Assembly (NCBI GenBank): GCA_031291905.1
Contig: JARLIC010000012.1
Span: 1-15,545, forward strand
Reading direction: 5' to 3'
DNA: 15,545 nt
Source of the DNA: Minisyncoccota bacterium
GTDB lineage: Bacteria > Patescibacteriota > Minisyncoccia > UBA6257 > 2-01-FULL-56-20
The notes beneath the pieces were generated by a model. That model was not told where the DNA came from. It was given only the letters and a program-made list of their open reading frames with translations, and ran no database searches. The translations under genes and the position numbers were made by a program. Positions 1 through 6,614 of this stretch are shown here, one piece after another (position 1 is the first letter of the stretch; every line of letters starts with the position of its first letter).

Positions 1-165
1 ATCTCCCGCATCCCCCGCGATACTTACGCCGAACGCTTCCCGGAATGCCCGCGCACCCGAAGGAAACGCCCCGGCAAGCGGAGCACGCCACACGATCGCT
101 GCGGCCACGATCGCGATCGCAGCCACCGGAAGTACGACGAAGAAAAGCAATTTCTGGCGGTTCAT
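1..165 (-). CDS. N-terminus of a membrane-anchored protein (partial)
   Basis: Reading the minus strand from an ATG at 165 gives 55 codons open to the window edge. The product starts with MNRQK and then has one hydrophobic helix at about residues 5-26, rich in Val, Ala and Ile, followed by a polar stretch. A short positive N-terminus plus one helix is the pattern of a signal anchor or uncleaved signal peptide, so the missing C-terminal part is probably outside the cell. There is no good Shine-Dalgarno site in front of the ATG; the sequence TGATAG at 175-180 (minus) could be a weak -10. It is divergent from the gene at 255, with 89 bases between the two starts. The family cannot be named from this fragment. 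The call rests on the clean helix and frame only. Confidence 0.6.
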   Translation of the reverse strand, partial: MNRQKLLFFVVLPVAAIAIVAAAIVWRAPLAGAFPSGARAFREAFGVSIAGDAGD

Positions 166-242
166 CCGGCAAGCCTATCACGGCACCCATAAAGAAAACC
201 TGAAGATAAAATGAAGCGCGCGATTTTTGCCGCGGAAGTTGC

Positions 243-248
243 TATAAT
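243..248 (+). promoter_or_regulatory. -10 element for the gene at 255, leaderless
   Basis: A perfect TATAAT at 243-248 is followed by six bases and then the ATG at 255. A sigma70 start site normally lies 6-8 bases past the -10, which puts +1 on or next to the start codon. No convincing -35 is seen 16-18 bases upstream. Confidence 0.7.
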
Positions 249-254
249 ACGGAT

Positions 255-905
255 ATGTTCCTGGACTTCATAAAAGGGATCACGTTGGACCGCGCATTGC
301 TCGTGCTCGGCGCACTCGTCGTCGTGCTCGGCGCGACCGCCTGGGTCGTCGTCTTCTACGGCGGCGGCACTTATATCTTGAGCTCTCCTTTGCCCACAAG
401 TTCGGCGACCGGCACGTCGAACGCGAGCTCGACCGCGCTCGCGGGCGGCAATGCCTCGTCGACCGCAAGCTCCACACCCGGTACGGCCTCATCGACCGCA
501 CTGCAGGAATATGCGAGCACGTACGCCACGCCGCCCATGGCATGGATGGAGGGCTACGATACGATCGCCATCACGGGTGCCACGCTCTCCGGCTCGGAGC
601 TCACGCTCACCGTCAGCGTCGGTATGGGCGCCATCGCCGAATGCGTACCGCTGAACATACGGCTGGTGACCGACGAACAAGGCGACCTTGCGGGGCCGCT
701 CAACCCCTCGTTCAACTTCGGCGAGAACGACACCTGCATCGGCACGCCGGGAGCGACCTATCCCGATCAGGAGATCGTCTTTAATGTGGACCCGGGCTCC
801 ATGCCGTTCAGCTTCACCACGGGCGGCAGCTCGAACAGATATTTCGAACTCTCGACGACGGACTCGGGCGGGATCACGATAACTCCCCCGCCGACGAGCG
901 GATAG
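255..905 (+). CDS. membrane-anchored extracellular hypothetical protein, Ser/Thr/Ala-rich linker
   Basis: This 216-residue protein has a short N-terminus, one transmembrane helix at about residues 14-36, a low-complexity linker rich in Ala, Ser and Thr (about 45-85, with repeated ASST units), and a C-terminal domain from about 95 to 210 with alternating hydrophobic residues that suggest beta strands. Two cysteines (in AECVP and DTCIG) lie in the outer domain and could pair. The tail is rich in Pro and Thr. I do not recognise the outer domain. The layout says anchor, stalk, extracellular beta domain. The start is set by a TATAAT 6 bases before the ATG, with no room for a Shine-Dalgarno site. 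The SIMPL gene follows after 52 bases and may be co-transcribed. Confidence 0.8.
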   Translation: MFLDFIKGITLDRALLVLGALVVVLGATAWVVVFYGGGTYILSSPLPTSSATGTSNASSTALAGGNASSTASSTPGTASSTALQEYASTYATPPMAWMEGYDTIAITGATLSGSELTLTVSVGMGAIAECVPLNIRLVTDEQGDLAGPLNPSFNFGENDTCIGTPGATYPDQEIVFNVDPGSMPFSFTTGGSSNRYFELSTTDSGGITITPPPTSG

Positions 906-957
906 AAAGGCCGTTTCATTTATTTAAAAAATCATCCAATCAACCAACAAAAAAACC

Positions 958-1740
958 ATGAACGAAACAAAAGAAAAACAGTCCTTCCTCGCATCCTCCA
1001 TCGTGATCGGCGCAAGCATGATCATCGTCGCGCTCATCGTCGGCTATGTCATCGATTATGTGAAGACATACGACAATGCCGTGATCACGGTGACCGGCGT
1101 GGCAACAAAGCAGGTGAAGTCTGACGCCGTCAAATGGCAGAGCGAACTTTCGGCGCAGACGGGGCCGTCGGCCGCCGACCTTCAGAAGGGGTCCCTCGAT
1201 ATGCAGAACGACCTGAGCGCGGTCCTCGCCTACTTCACCTCGAACGGCGTGGCGACCTCGGACATCACCATCGATCCGCTGAGCATCGATCCGCTGTACC
1301 AGACCCCGAACGGCATCCAGAGCGGGAAGTTCGGCTACATCGGCGGAACGCTCTCGAACTACGCCCTCACGCAGGACATCCACATAGAATCCGGCAACGT
1401 CGACGACGTGACGAAGCTCGCGCAGGACGCCCCGCAGTATTTCGCGGGCAAAGGGATCGTGTTCTCGACCAACAACCCCGAATATTATCTGAAAACCGAC
1501 ACGCTTGATGCGCTCCGCAGCCAGATGCTCGGCAGCGCCCTTGCGGACGCGAAGTCGCGCGCGCAGGTCATCACGGAAGGCGTCGGCGCCCGCGTCGGCA
1601 ACCTCCGCTCATCGAGCGTCGGCGTCACACAGATCACGCCGGTCAATTCCACCGAAGCCTCCGACGCCGGCGCGTACGACACGACCTCCGTCGAGAAGCT
1701 CCTCACCTACCTCGTACACACGACGTTCACGCTGAAGTAG
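958..1740 (+). CDS. SIMPL domain (DUF541) membrane-anchored protein
   Basis: The 260-residue product has a lysine-rich N-terminus, a transmembrane helix at about residues 12-32, and then a SIMPL-type domain covering almost all of the rest. The diagnostic opening is the strand VITVTGVATKQVKSDAVKW, equal to the family's 'V.G.G...V.PD.A' start, followed by a helix (DLQKGSLDMQNDLSAVLAYF) and the SDITIDPLSIDPLY segment. The C-terminal half carries DALRSQMLGSALADAKSRAQ, the family's second helix, and ends with a strand before the stop. Family members (for example BP26/OMP28 in Brucella and YggE) are extracytoplasmic; their biochemical role is poorly defined, with oxidative-stress links proposed for YggE. 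The start is preceded by an A-rich leader with no Shine-Dalgarno site. No T-run terminator follows, only a hairpin at 1751-1784. Confidence 0.9.
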   Translation: MNETKEKQSFLASSIVIGASMIIVALIVGYVIDYVKTYDNAVITVTGVATKQVKSDAVKWQSELSAQTGPSAADLQKGSLDMQNDLSAVLAYFTSNGVATSDITIDPLSIDPLYQTPNGIQSGKFGYIGGTLSNYALTQDIHIESGNVDDVTKLAQDAPQYFAGKGIVFSTNNPEYYLKTDTLDALRSQMLGSALADAKSRAQVITEGVGARVGNLRSSSVGVTQITPVNSTEASDAGAYDTTSVEKLLTYLVHTTFTLK

Positions 1741-1750
1741 CTTTTCCCCG

Positions 1751-1784
1751 ATAGCCGCCGCAGGAGCGCGTTCCCCTGCGGCTA
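1751..1784 (+). other. hairpin after the SIMPL gene, no T-run
   Basis: ATAGCCG...CAGG on the left pairs with CCTGCGGCTAT on the right, giving about 11 base pairs with a 3-base bulge. No T-tract follows on either strand, so it is not a classic intrinsic terminator. It may protect the 3' end of the mRNA. It lies just before the tRNA promoter. Confidence 0.45.
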
Positions 1785-1813
1785 TTGAAACCATGGACGA
1801 TGTTTGATAGGAT
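1785..1813 (+). promoter_or_regulatory. promoter for tRNA-Asn
   Basis: TTGAAA at 1785-1790 and TAGGAT at 1808-1813 are 17 bases apart. The predicted start near 1820 is a few bases before the mature tRNA 5' end at 1825, leaving a very short leader for RNase P to remove. Confidence 0.6.
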
Positions 1814-1824
1814 AGTAGGCGTAT

Positions 1825-1896
1825 TCCGCGATAGCTCAATGGTAGAGCGTCTCGCTGTTAACGAGAGGGTTCCAGGTTCGAGTCCTGGTCGCGGAG
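1825..1896 (+). tRNA. tRNA-Asn (anticodon GTT)
   Basis: A full cloverleaf of 72 bases can be folded by eye. The acceptor arms TCCGCGA and TCGCGGA pair over 7 bp. The D arm is GCTC/GAGC around a loop containing GG, the anticodon arm is TCTCG/CGAGA with the loop CTGTTAA, and the T arm is CCAGG/CCTGG with the loop TTCGAGT. The anticodon at 1857-1859 is GTT, which reads AAC and AAU (Asn). The discriminator is G and no CCA is encoded, so CCA must be added after transcription. As a GUN-anticodon tRNA it is a normal target for queuosine at position 34, which links it to the queA gene at 13426. Confidence 0.97.
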
Positions 1897-1906
1897 CACG
1901 GAATAC

Positions 1907-1938
1907 AACAAAATCCGACCATATGGTCGGATTTTGTT
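1907..1938 (+). terminator. bidirectional intrinsic terminator, perfect 32-base palindrome
   Basis: The bases from 1907 to 1938 form a perfect inverted repeat with 16-base arms (core CCGACCATATGGTCGG) flanked by A-runs and T-runs. It ends the tRNA transcript on the plus strand (TTTTGTTTT follows), and the mirrored T-rich side can end the convergent minus-strand gene whose stop codon is at 1966-1968. Confidence 0.85.
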
Positions 1939-1965
1939 TTGTAATATTAAATCCCAAACTGTCCC

Positions 1966-2322
1966 TCAAATTACTTTGGAAACTTGCCGAAAAGTACAAA
2001 TGATGATTATCACAATAGCACCGAAATAGAAAAACCCTATATAAGGATGATTTGAAAATTCCGCCTCAAATAAAAACTGATAGATAGCCACCGAAAGTTG
2101 AGTGAGAGCAAAGCCTATTAAAATCAATGAATACCTTGCGGTAGATTTATCGAAGTTATCTGCCGTCTTCCTGTTGCGTAATGATGCTTTAATCTGTAAT
2201 GCGATCAATTTATGCATCATGCGTGACCCGGCAAGACCGGTCGAGGATTCATGAAGACCGTCCAGTTCATTTAGGAGGTCCTTATCCTCTATTAAGTACT
2301 CGCTATTTTTTTCTTTTTTCAT
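1966..2322 (-). CDS. small two-helix membrane protein, AT-rich gene
   Basis: The product is 118 residues. Residues 1-60 are polar and mostly helical (acidic EDKDLLNELDGL, then HKLIALQIKASLRNRK). Two transmembrane helices follow at about 65-84 and 94-111, and the tail is short and basic. This resembles a small cytoplasm-facing sensor or a holin-sized membrane protein, but I do not recognise the family. The start at 2322 is supported by TATAAT on the minus strand (2329-2334) six bases before the ATG. The gene is about 38% GC by hand count, while its neighbours are near 60%, which hints at transfer or a different history. The surrounding minus-strand frame is open upstream as far as 4860, but that part is a shadow of the PKD gene and not an N-terminal extension. 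Confidence 0.8.
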   Translation of the reverse strand: MKKEKNSEYLIEDKDLLNELDGLHESSTGLAGSRMMHKLIALQIKASLRNRKTADNFDKSTARYSLILIGFALTQLSVAIYQFLFEAEFSNHPYIGFFYFGAIVIIIICTFRQVSKVI

Positions 2323-2766
2323 GCCGCTATTATAGACCGCTCGGATGGCAATGGTAAAGTGGCGGGAATCCACGCATGTCATGAAATAATAGTCCGCGCC
2401 ATCGGGTAATACCTTACGCATTGCCATTGACCTTGCTGGGCACGGGTCGAGTGTGCAACATGGTCTTATGCAATGACTTTGCCTGCATCTGCGCCACCGA
2501 AACGATTTTGCAACCCCTTTTTGATACACGGATCCCGCCGAGGCAGACCATTGCCTCGATGCGAATGGCTCCGCGACGATTTTAACGATTGTACGGTAAG
2601 AAAGGAATTTTTCAAGCGCAAAGCGCCATTTTTGTTTTGTGGTGCATTGAACCCACAACCAACCGCGACCGACGACGGAATCCGTGGCGCCCGTGACGCA
2701 ATCGCGGCAAGCACAAAAAAAGGAAAGTCGAAAGAACGAAAATAAAAGAATTAAAAAACATAAATC
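2323..2766. other. 444-base gene-free stretch
   Basis: No frame here has a convincing protein: the open frames on both strands lack family motifs, ribosome binding sites and consistent composition. The left end holds the promoter of the minus-strand gene. Two hairpins can be seen: CGAGGCA/TGCCTCG (2539-2545 and 2552-2558) and a small GCGC-AAA-GCGC stem near 2620-2632 followed by a T-rich run. The right end (about 2712-2766) is the A-rich leader of the PKD gene. A structured RNA or a decayed gene is possible, but I cannot name one. Confidence 0.5.
2329..2357 (-). promoter_or_regulatory. promoter of the 118-residue membrane protein, leaderless
   Basis: On the minus strand TATAAT (2329-2334) lies 6 bases before the ATG at 2322. 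TTACCA at 2352-2357, a 4-of-6 match to TTGACA, is 17 bases upstream of it. Confidence 0.7.
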
Positions 2767-4812
2767 ATGAGTTACAAAAAAAATATCATCAGAGCGGCCG
2801 GGACGCTTTCGATAATGGCGAGCCTGCTTCTCAGCCCGCTGTCGTTGTCGTTCGCCCAGGCCGCTACGGGCTGGCCTTCCGTGAACGGATTGTCGGCCCC
2901 GGTCACGCTTCTGGTCAACGAAGCAGGTTCGTGGACAGTGAAAGCCTCCGACCCGAACAGCGAGGCGCTCTCCTATTCCGCCGACTGGGGTGACGCTTCG
3001 ACCACCACACCGCCGGTCTTCACCCAGGACCCGACGCTTATGCATGCGTATGCAGCGCCGGGAACTTATGCGGTCAAGTTCACCGTAGAGAACGCCGACG
3101 GACATGTTTCCCATACGTCGGCCACGGTGGTCGTGCAGAATCCGAAGGGATCGCTCGCGATCAGTAATGTGGCGGCGACCTCGACCGGCCCCACGAGTGA
3201 AAGGATAACGTGGGATACCAACACGCGCGCCAACAGCAGTCTGTGGCTCGGCACCTCGACGCCGGTCAATACGTCCGGCACTCCCGAGATCGTCCGCCAG
3301 GCACGGGTGTTCCATCACAGCATCACCCTGAATAATCTTCTCCCCGGCACGACGTACTTTGCGGTAGCCGGATCGAGGGATTCCAACAGGAACTCCGCGA
3401 TGTCGAGCGAGATCTCGTTCGCGACCTTGCCCGTCGGTGGTCCGACCATCGCCTCGGTGAACGGTCCGTCCTCGCTTGATGCGGGCACCGAAGGAACCTG
3501 GACGCTTGCGGCCTCTGATCCCACGAACGGGACCCTGACCTATGCGGTCAATTGGGGTGACACCGTGGCCGGGCTTCGCGCCATGGCCATGCCGATCATC
3601 CAGACCTCGACGTTCAGCCATACGTACGCCAGTGCGGGAACGTATGACATCACGTTCACGGCCACCGATGCGGCGGGCCTGAGCACCACGGCTACGACAT
3701 CGGTGACGGTGACGCCGGCCGCGGCCGCTCCGCTGACCGCGCCTACGAACGTGACCGGTACCTCGACGACCGAGGACTCCATCACGCTTTCGTGGGATGC
3801 CTCGACCGGAGGAGTTGCGCCGATAACCTACTCGGTGCTCCAGGACGGCAACGTGGTCGGCACGACGACCGACACGACCTTCACGGACACGGGCCTCTCG
3901 GCTTCGACCTCGTATGATTACGTGATCGAAGCGACCGACAGCGCGACGCCCATCTCGAGCGTTATGGATTCCGCCACGACGACGGTGACCACGCTCCCCG
4001 CGAGCGCTCCGACCATCGCCTCGGTGAACGGTCCGTCCTCGCTTGATGCGGGCACCGAAGGAACCTGGACGCTTGCGGCCTCTGATCCCACGAACGGGAC
4101 CCTGACCTATGCGGTCAATTGGGGTGACACCGTGGCCGGGCTTCGTGCCATGGCCATGCCGATCATCCAGACCTCGACGTTCAGCCACACCTACGCGGCC
4201 GCCGGAACGTATGACATTACGTTCACGGCCACCAATGACGCGGGCCTGAGCACGACGGCTACGACATCGGTAACGGTAAGTGAAACCGCCCCCGCGCCGC
4301 TCACGGCGCCGGCTGATGTGACGAGCACTTCGACCACCGAAACGAGCACGGTCCTCGGCTGGACCGCTTCGACCGGAGGCGTTGCGCCGATCACCTACTC
4401 CGTAATGAGGGATGGTTCCTCGGTCGGGACAACGACCGACACGACCTTCACGGACACGGGCCTCTCGGCTTCGACGACGTATAGCTACGTAATCGAAGCA
4501 ACCGACAGCACGACGCCGACCTCGAGCGTTATGGATTCGGCCGCAACGACGGTGACGACGGCAGCCGCCGCGGAAGCGGTCTTCACGCTCGCGGACATCG
4601 CCACCCACAACACGACAGCCGATTGCTGGACCGCGATCAACGGGTCGGTATATAACCTGACCTCGTTCATTGCTTCGCATCCCGGCGGAGTCGCCACTAT
4701 CACCAGTATTTGCGGGATAGACGGCTCTGCGGCATTCAACGCGATGCACGGCAGCGATACGATCGCCCAAGCGGCGCTCGCTCCGCTTCAGATCGGAATA
4801 TTGGGAGCATAA
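2767..4812 (+). CDS. secreted PKD/Fn3 repeat protein with C-terminal cytochrome b5 domain
   Basis: The 681-residue product begins with a signal peptide (positive N-terminus, hydrophobic core about 10-28, likely cleavage after AQA near residue 32). Then come a PKD domain (about 36-124), an Fn3-like domain (about 128-220), PKD (226-316), Fn3 (320-410), PKD (415-505) and Fn3 (about 508-600). The last 77 residues form a cytochrome b5-like domain: it opens with FTLADIATHN, has the DCW and VYNLTSFI motifs, and carries HPGG (His638) and MHGS (His661), the two expected heme-binding histidines. Cys620 and Cys649 could form a disulfide. PKD and Fn3 modules are extracellular spacers or adhesive stalks; the b5 end would carry heme and electrons at the cell surface. 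No membrane anchor or sortase signal is visible, so attachment is unclear. The leader is A-rich without a Shine-Dalgarno site. Confidence 0.92.
   Translation: MSYKKNIIRAAGTLSIMASLLLSPLSLSFAQAATGWPSVNGLSAPVTLLVNEAGSWTVKASDPNSEALSYSADWGDASTTTPPVFTQDPTLMHAYAAPGTYAVKFTVENADGHVSHTSATVVVQNPKGSLAISNVAATSTGPTSERITWDTNTRANSSLWLGTSTPVNTSGTPEIVRQARVFHHSITLNNLLPGTTYFAVAGSRDSNRNSAMSSEISFATLPVGGPTIASVNGPSSLDAGTEGTWTLAASDPTNGTLTYAVNWGDTVAGLRAMAMPIIQTSTFSHTYASAGTYDITFTATDAAGLSTTATTSVTVTPAAAAPLTAPTNVTGTSTTEDSITLSWDASTGGVAPITYSVLQDGNVVGTTTDTTFTDTGLSASTSYDYVIEATDSATPISSVMDSATTTVTTLPASAPTIASVNGPSSLDAGTEGTWTLAASDPTNGTLTYAVNWGDTVAGLRAMAMPIIQTSTFSHTYAAAGTYDITFTATNDAGLSTTATTSVTVSETAPAPLTAPADVTSTSTTETSTVLGWTASTGGVAPITYSVMRDGSSVGTTTDTTFTDTGLSASTTYSYVIEATDSTTPTSSVMDSAATTVTTAAAAEAVFTLADIATHNTTADCWTAINGSVYNLTSFIASHPGGVATITSICGIDGSAAFNAMHGSDTIAQAALAPLQIGILGA
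3441..3620 (+). repeat. direct repeat, copy 1 (PKD module)
   Basis: Bases 3441-3620 match 4008-4187 with one difference (C at 3579 against T at 4146) by direct comparison. The period is 567 bases or 189 residues, so each unit is one PKD plus one Fn3 domain. The near-perfect identity at silent sites points to a recent duplication or gene conversion. Confidence 0.95.
4008..4187 (+). repeat. direct repeat, copy 2 (PKD module)
   Basis: This is the partner of 3441-3620, 567 bases downstream. The Fn3 modules that follow each copy are also similar but have diverged more, so only the PKD part has stayed homogeneous. Confidence 0.95.
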
Positions 4813-4846
4813 GCAAGACGGAGGAAGACTTGCTCTCAATAACAAA

Positions 4847-4875
4847 ACACCCCGTTTCAAAGCGGGGTGTTTTTT
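4847..4875 (+). terminator. intrinsic terminator of the PKD/b5 gene
   Basis: The 8-bp stem ACACCCCG/CGGGGTGT with the loop TTTCAAAG is followed by a run of T at 4870-4875. It lies 35 bases after the stop codon. A-runs on the left make some reverse activity possible. Confidence 0.9.
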
Positions 4876-4924
4876 GTTTCATGGGCTCTATCTCGTCCCG
4901 TAGTTTCAAAAGGGCCTCCGTATC

Positions 4925-4952
4925 TTTTAAATCCGAGTTTTCTCTGTTATAT
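4925..4952 (+). promoter_or_regulatory. promoter for the zinc-ribbon gene
   Basis: TTATAT at 4947-4952 is a likely -10, with TTTTAA (4925-4930) as a weak -35 at 16 bases. The resulting leader of about 40 bases contains the Shine-Dalgarno site of the gene at 5000. Confidence 0.5.
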
Positions 4953-4999
4953 TTTCAGCAGAACATCACCATCCCCTCACCGGGAGAGAAAGGATCACC

Positions 5000-5335
5000 A
5001 TGGAAGCTCCGCACGCGGGATCAAGTCTGAAGGACCTGAATGAGAAGCTCAAATATCACTTCCAACTGAAGTATCGCGACTCCAACGGGGGTCAATTATG
5101 CAAGGAGTGCGGCAAAAAGATACTGTTCGTCACTTGCCATGTTTCCATTCACGAAACCCCTCCGGGCGGCGCGTGTGAGGGGTTCGGCACGGTCAGGCAA
5201 TTTCCCCTCCCTTATTGCCCGCACTGCGAGGGAGTTCCCAAATCCACAAGCACCTGCGTACATGTGGGCACCGGATCCGTCGGAAATATCCTTGGCGAGA
5301 TCCCGAAGGACGTCGGGCAATTGGAACACATCTGA
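5000..5335 (+). CDS. small zinc-ribbon protein of unknown function
   Basis: The product has 111 residues. Two CxxC knuckles, CKEC (34-37) and CPHC (73-76), are set 35 residues apart and should bind one zinc ion as a ribbon. Extra cysteines at 46, 59 and 86 and a His at 51 could form a second site. The N-terminal 25 residues look like a charged helix. There is no signal peptide, so it should be cytoplasmic. I do not recognise the family; nucleic-acid or protein binding is the usual role of such ribbons. The start at 5000 is supported by AGAAAGGA just upstream at normal spacing. It stands alone with its own promoter and terminator. Confidence 0.8.
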   Translation: MEAPHAGSSLKDLNEKLKYHFQLKYRDSNGGQLCKECGKKILFVTCHVSIHETPPGGACEGFGTVRQFPLPYCPHCEGVPKSTSTCVHVGTGSVGNILGEIPKDVGQLEHI

Positions 5336-5352
5336 TCCGATGGCATGCAATG

Positions 5353-5382
5353 GAGCCGAGCGCAAAGCCCGGCTCTTTTTTT
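5353..5382 (+). terminator. intrinsic terminator of the zinc-ribbon gene
   Basis: GAGCCG (5353-5358) pairs with CGGCTC (5370-5375) and is followed by seven T. It lies 17 bases past the stop codon. Confidence 0.9.
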
Positions 5383-5407
5383 ATTGAACTCGCAACTACG
5401 CATTATT

Positions 5408-5458
5408 AAAAAGGCCCCGCATGGACGGGGCAAATGCTTTGCGTTGTCCATGCGGGGC
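5408..5458 (-). terminator. intrinsic terminator of the minus-strand gene at 5943
   Basis: On the minus strand the perfect 13-bp arms GCCCCGCATGGAC/GTCCATGCGGGGC (5446-5458 and 5414-5426) enclose 19 bases and are followed by CCTTTTT. It lies immediately after the stop codon at 5461. Confidence 0.9.
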
Positions 5459-5460
5459 GG

Positions 5461-5943
5461 CTACCACGTATAGCCCAATTGGGCCGAGCCACAGTATGAC
5501 TTCTCATTCACGGTGAAGGGAGTATATATCCCCCAGTGTCCATGAATGCGCGTCGCGGTCGTCACGATGAAAGTCGGCAGATACAGGTTTCCCGACGTTG
5601 CCGGGAACTGCATGGCCTCGATATACCCCGCAAGCGGCGAGAACCGTTTCGTCGCATGATAGCCGACGAGGGCTCCGACCTGGAAAACAGGGACCGAGGG
5701 CGTTGGTTTTGCGGGATTGATGGCGAAACTTCTTCCTGTGCCGATGAATGATTTTACGAAAAATTTCGTTTTCCTCGGTGCAACGATCGCGAAGTTTGCG
5801 GTCAAGGCATCGCTCTTTGCGCCGCTCGCCCGGTTCACGGAAATACCGTCGCTCACAAAAAGCTGCATCTGGAAATTCCGCTGCTGGGCAAAGAGCGGGG
5901 AGGCCGAGATGGCCGCCACGCATATCCACAACAACTTCTTCAT
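5461..5943 (-). CDS. small secreted beta-rich protein ending in Trp
   Basis: The 160-residue product has a classic signal peptide (MKKLLWICVAAISASPLFA, likely cut after LFA or AQQ). The mature part shows alternating polar and hydrophobic residues in several stretches (FQMQLFVSDGISV, TKFFVKSFIGTG, VFQVGALVGYH, TFIVTTATRIHGHWGIY) and ends in QLGYTW. The regular strand pattern with an aromatic last residue is what outer-membrane beta-barrels show, which would be odd in a cell without an outer membrane; it could also be a soluble beta sandwich. I cannot name a family. The gene has a near-perfect promoter and a strong Shine-Dalgarno site (GAGGAG, 5952-5957, eight bases before the ATG), unlike most genes here. 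Confidence 0.8.
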   Translation of the reverse strand: MKKLLWICVAAISASPLFAQQRNFQMQLFVSDGISVNRASGAKSDALTANFAIVAPRKTKFFVKSFIGTGRSFAINPAKPTPSVPVFQVGALVGYHATKRFSPLAGYIEAMQFPATSGNLYLPTFIVTTATRIHGHWGIYTPFTVNEKSYCGSAQLGYTW

Positions 5944-5966
5944 ATTGATTGCTCCTCTCTGCCCGC

Positions 5967-5995
5967 ATAATAGGACTCACACCGCTCCATGTCAA
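5967..5995 (-). promoter_or_regulatory. strong sigma70-type promoter of the beta-rich secreted protein
   Basis: On the minus strand TTGACA (5990-5995) and TATTAT (5967-5972) are exactly 17 bases apart. The predicted start near 5960 gives a leader of about 17 bases holding GAGGAG. This is the best match to the sigma70 consensus in the window. Confidence 0.85.
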
Positions 5996-6041
5996 ACAAT
6001 CCGGATCCCATTCTTCCGGAATAAGTGGATTACCGTGGATC

Positions 6042-6587
6042 TTAGTTCCCTTTCAGATAGGACAGCATTGTATCGGCGCCCGAAACCTCGAATGGATCGG
6101 TGGAACAATTGTCGGACATTCCCGGCTCGCTGAAAAGTTTTTTGATCGTGCCGTCCTCAACGAACATGGAATAGCGCCAGCTGCGTTCGCCGAAGCCGAG
6201 ATTCTCCTTCTTCACGAGCATGCCCATGCCGCGCGCGAACTCCGCATTGCCGTCGGGAAGCATCTTCACCCGCTCGACGGCAAGCGCATGCGCCCACTGC
6301 TCCATCACAAACGCATCGTTCACCGCAATGCAATATATCTCGTCGACGCCGCACGCTTTGATCTCGTCATAGTGCGCCTCGTAACCGGGCAAGTGCGTTG
6401 AGGAGCACGTCGGCGTATAGGCGCCGGGCAATGCGAATACGACAATCTTCTTCCCTGAAAACAATTCCTTGGTGGTGACTTCCTGCCAATGCCCATCGCT
6501 GCCGCCGCACACCGGCGCGTCGCCCACGCGGGTCTTGAAGACTACCCCCGGCACCGACGATCCTTCGTTAAGTGGTTGTTGGTTCAT
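6042..6587 (-). CDS. Prx5-type peroxiredoxin
   Basis: The 181-residue product reduces hydrogen peroxide and organic peroxides with a cysteine thiol in the cytoplasm. The active-site loop PGAYTPTCSSTHLPGY carries the conserved Pro54, Thr58 and peroxidatic Cys61. Arg138 (in RSWRYS) matches the family's second catalytic arginine, and the C-terminal SGADTMLSYL fits the Prx5 ending. Cys161 lies near the C-terminus and might act as resolving cysteine, though the sequence alone cannot show this; Cys27, 79 and 86 are other candidates. The length is slightly above the usual 155-165. The start at 6587 is preceded by TAAAAT and six bases, so the mRNA is probably leaderless. The electron donor is not in the window. 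Confidence 0.93.
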   Translation of the reverse strand: MNQQPLNEGSSVPGVVFKTRVGDAPVCGGSDGHWQEVTTKELFSGKKIVVFALPGAYTPTCSSTHLPGYEAHYDEIKACGVDEIYCIAVNDAFVMEQWAHALAVERVKMLPDGNAEFARGMGMLVKKENLGFGERSWRYSMFVEDGTIKKLFSEPGMSDNCSTDPFEVSGADTMLSYLKGN

Positions 6588-6593
6588 GGGATC

Positions 6594-6599
6594 ATTTTA
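6594..6599 (-). promoter_or_regulatory. -10 element of the peroxiredoxin gene, leaderless
   Basis: TAAAAT on the minus strand ends six bases before the ATG. An overlapping alternative TATGAT (6600-6605) would give a leader of about six bases. No clear -35 is seen. Confidence 0.6.
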
Positions 6600-6614
6600 T
6601 CATAGAAACGTCAT

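Noticed and set aside
2640..2662. tRNA T-arm-like motif on the minus strand
   Set aside because: No acceptor, D or anticodon arm can be formed around it.
3441..4187. Repeat pair as a possible CRISPR or mobile element
   Set aside because: It is an in-frame protein-domain duplication with a 567-base period.
2323..4860. Long open frame on the minus strand continuing from the 118-residue membrane gene across the PKD gene
   Set aside because: Arg/Gly-rich antisense shadow of the Thr/Ser/Ala-rich PKD gene; the domain match is on the plus strand, and a TATAAT promoter sits right before the ATG at 2322.
5922..5930. ATATCCACA as a DnaA box
   Set aside because: It is inside the signal-peptide codons of the gene at 5943 and is only a one-mismatch match; likely chance.
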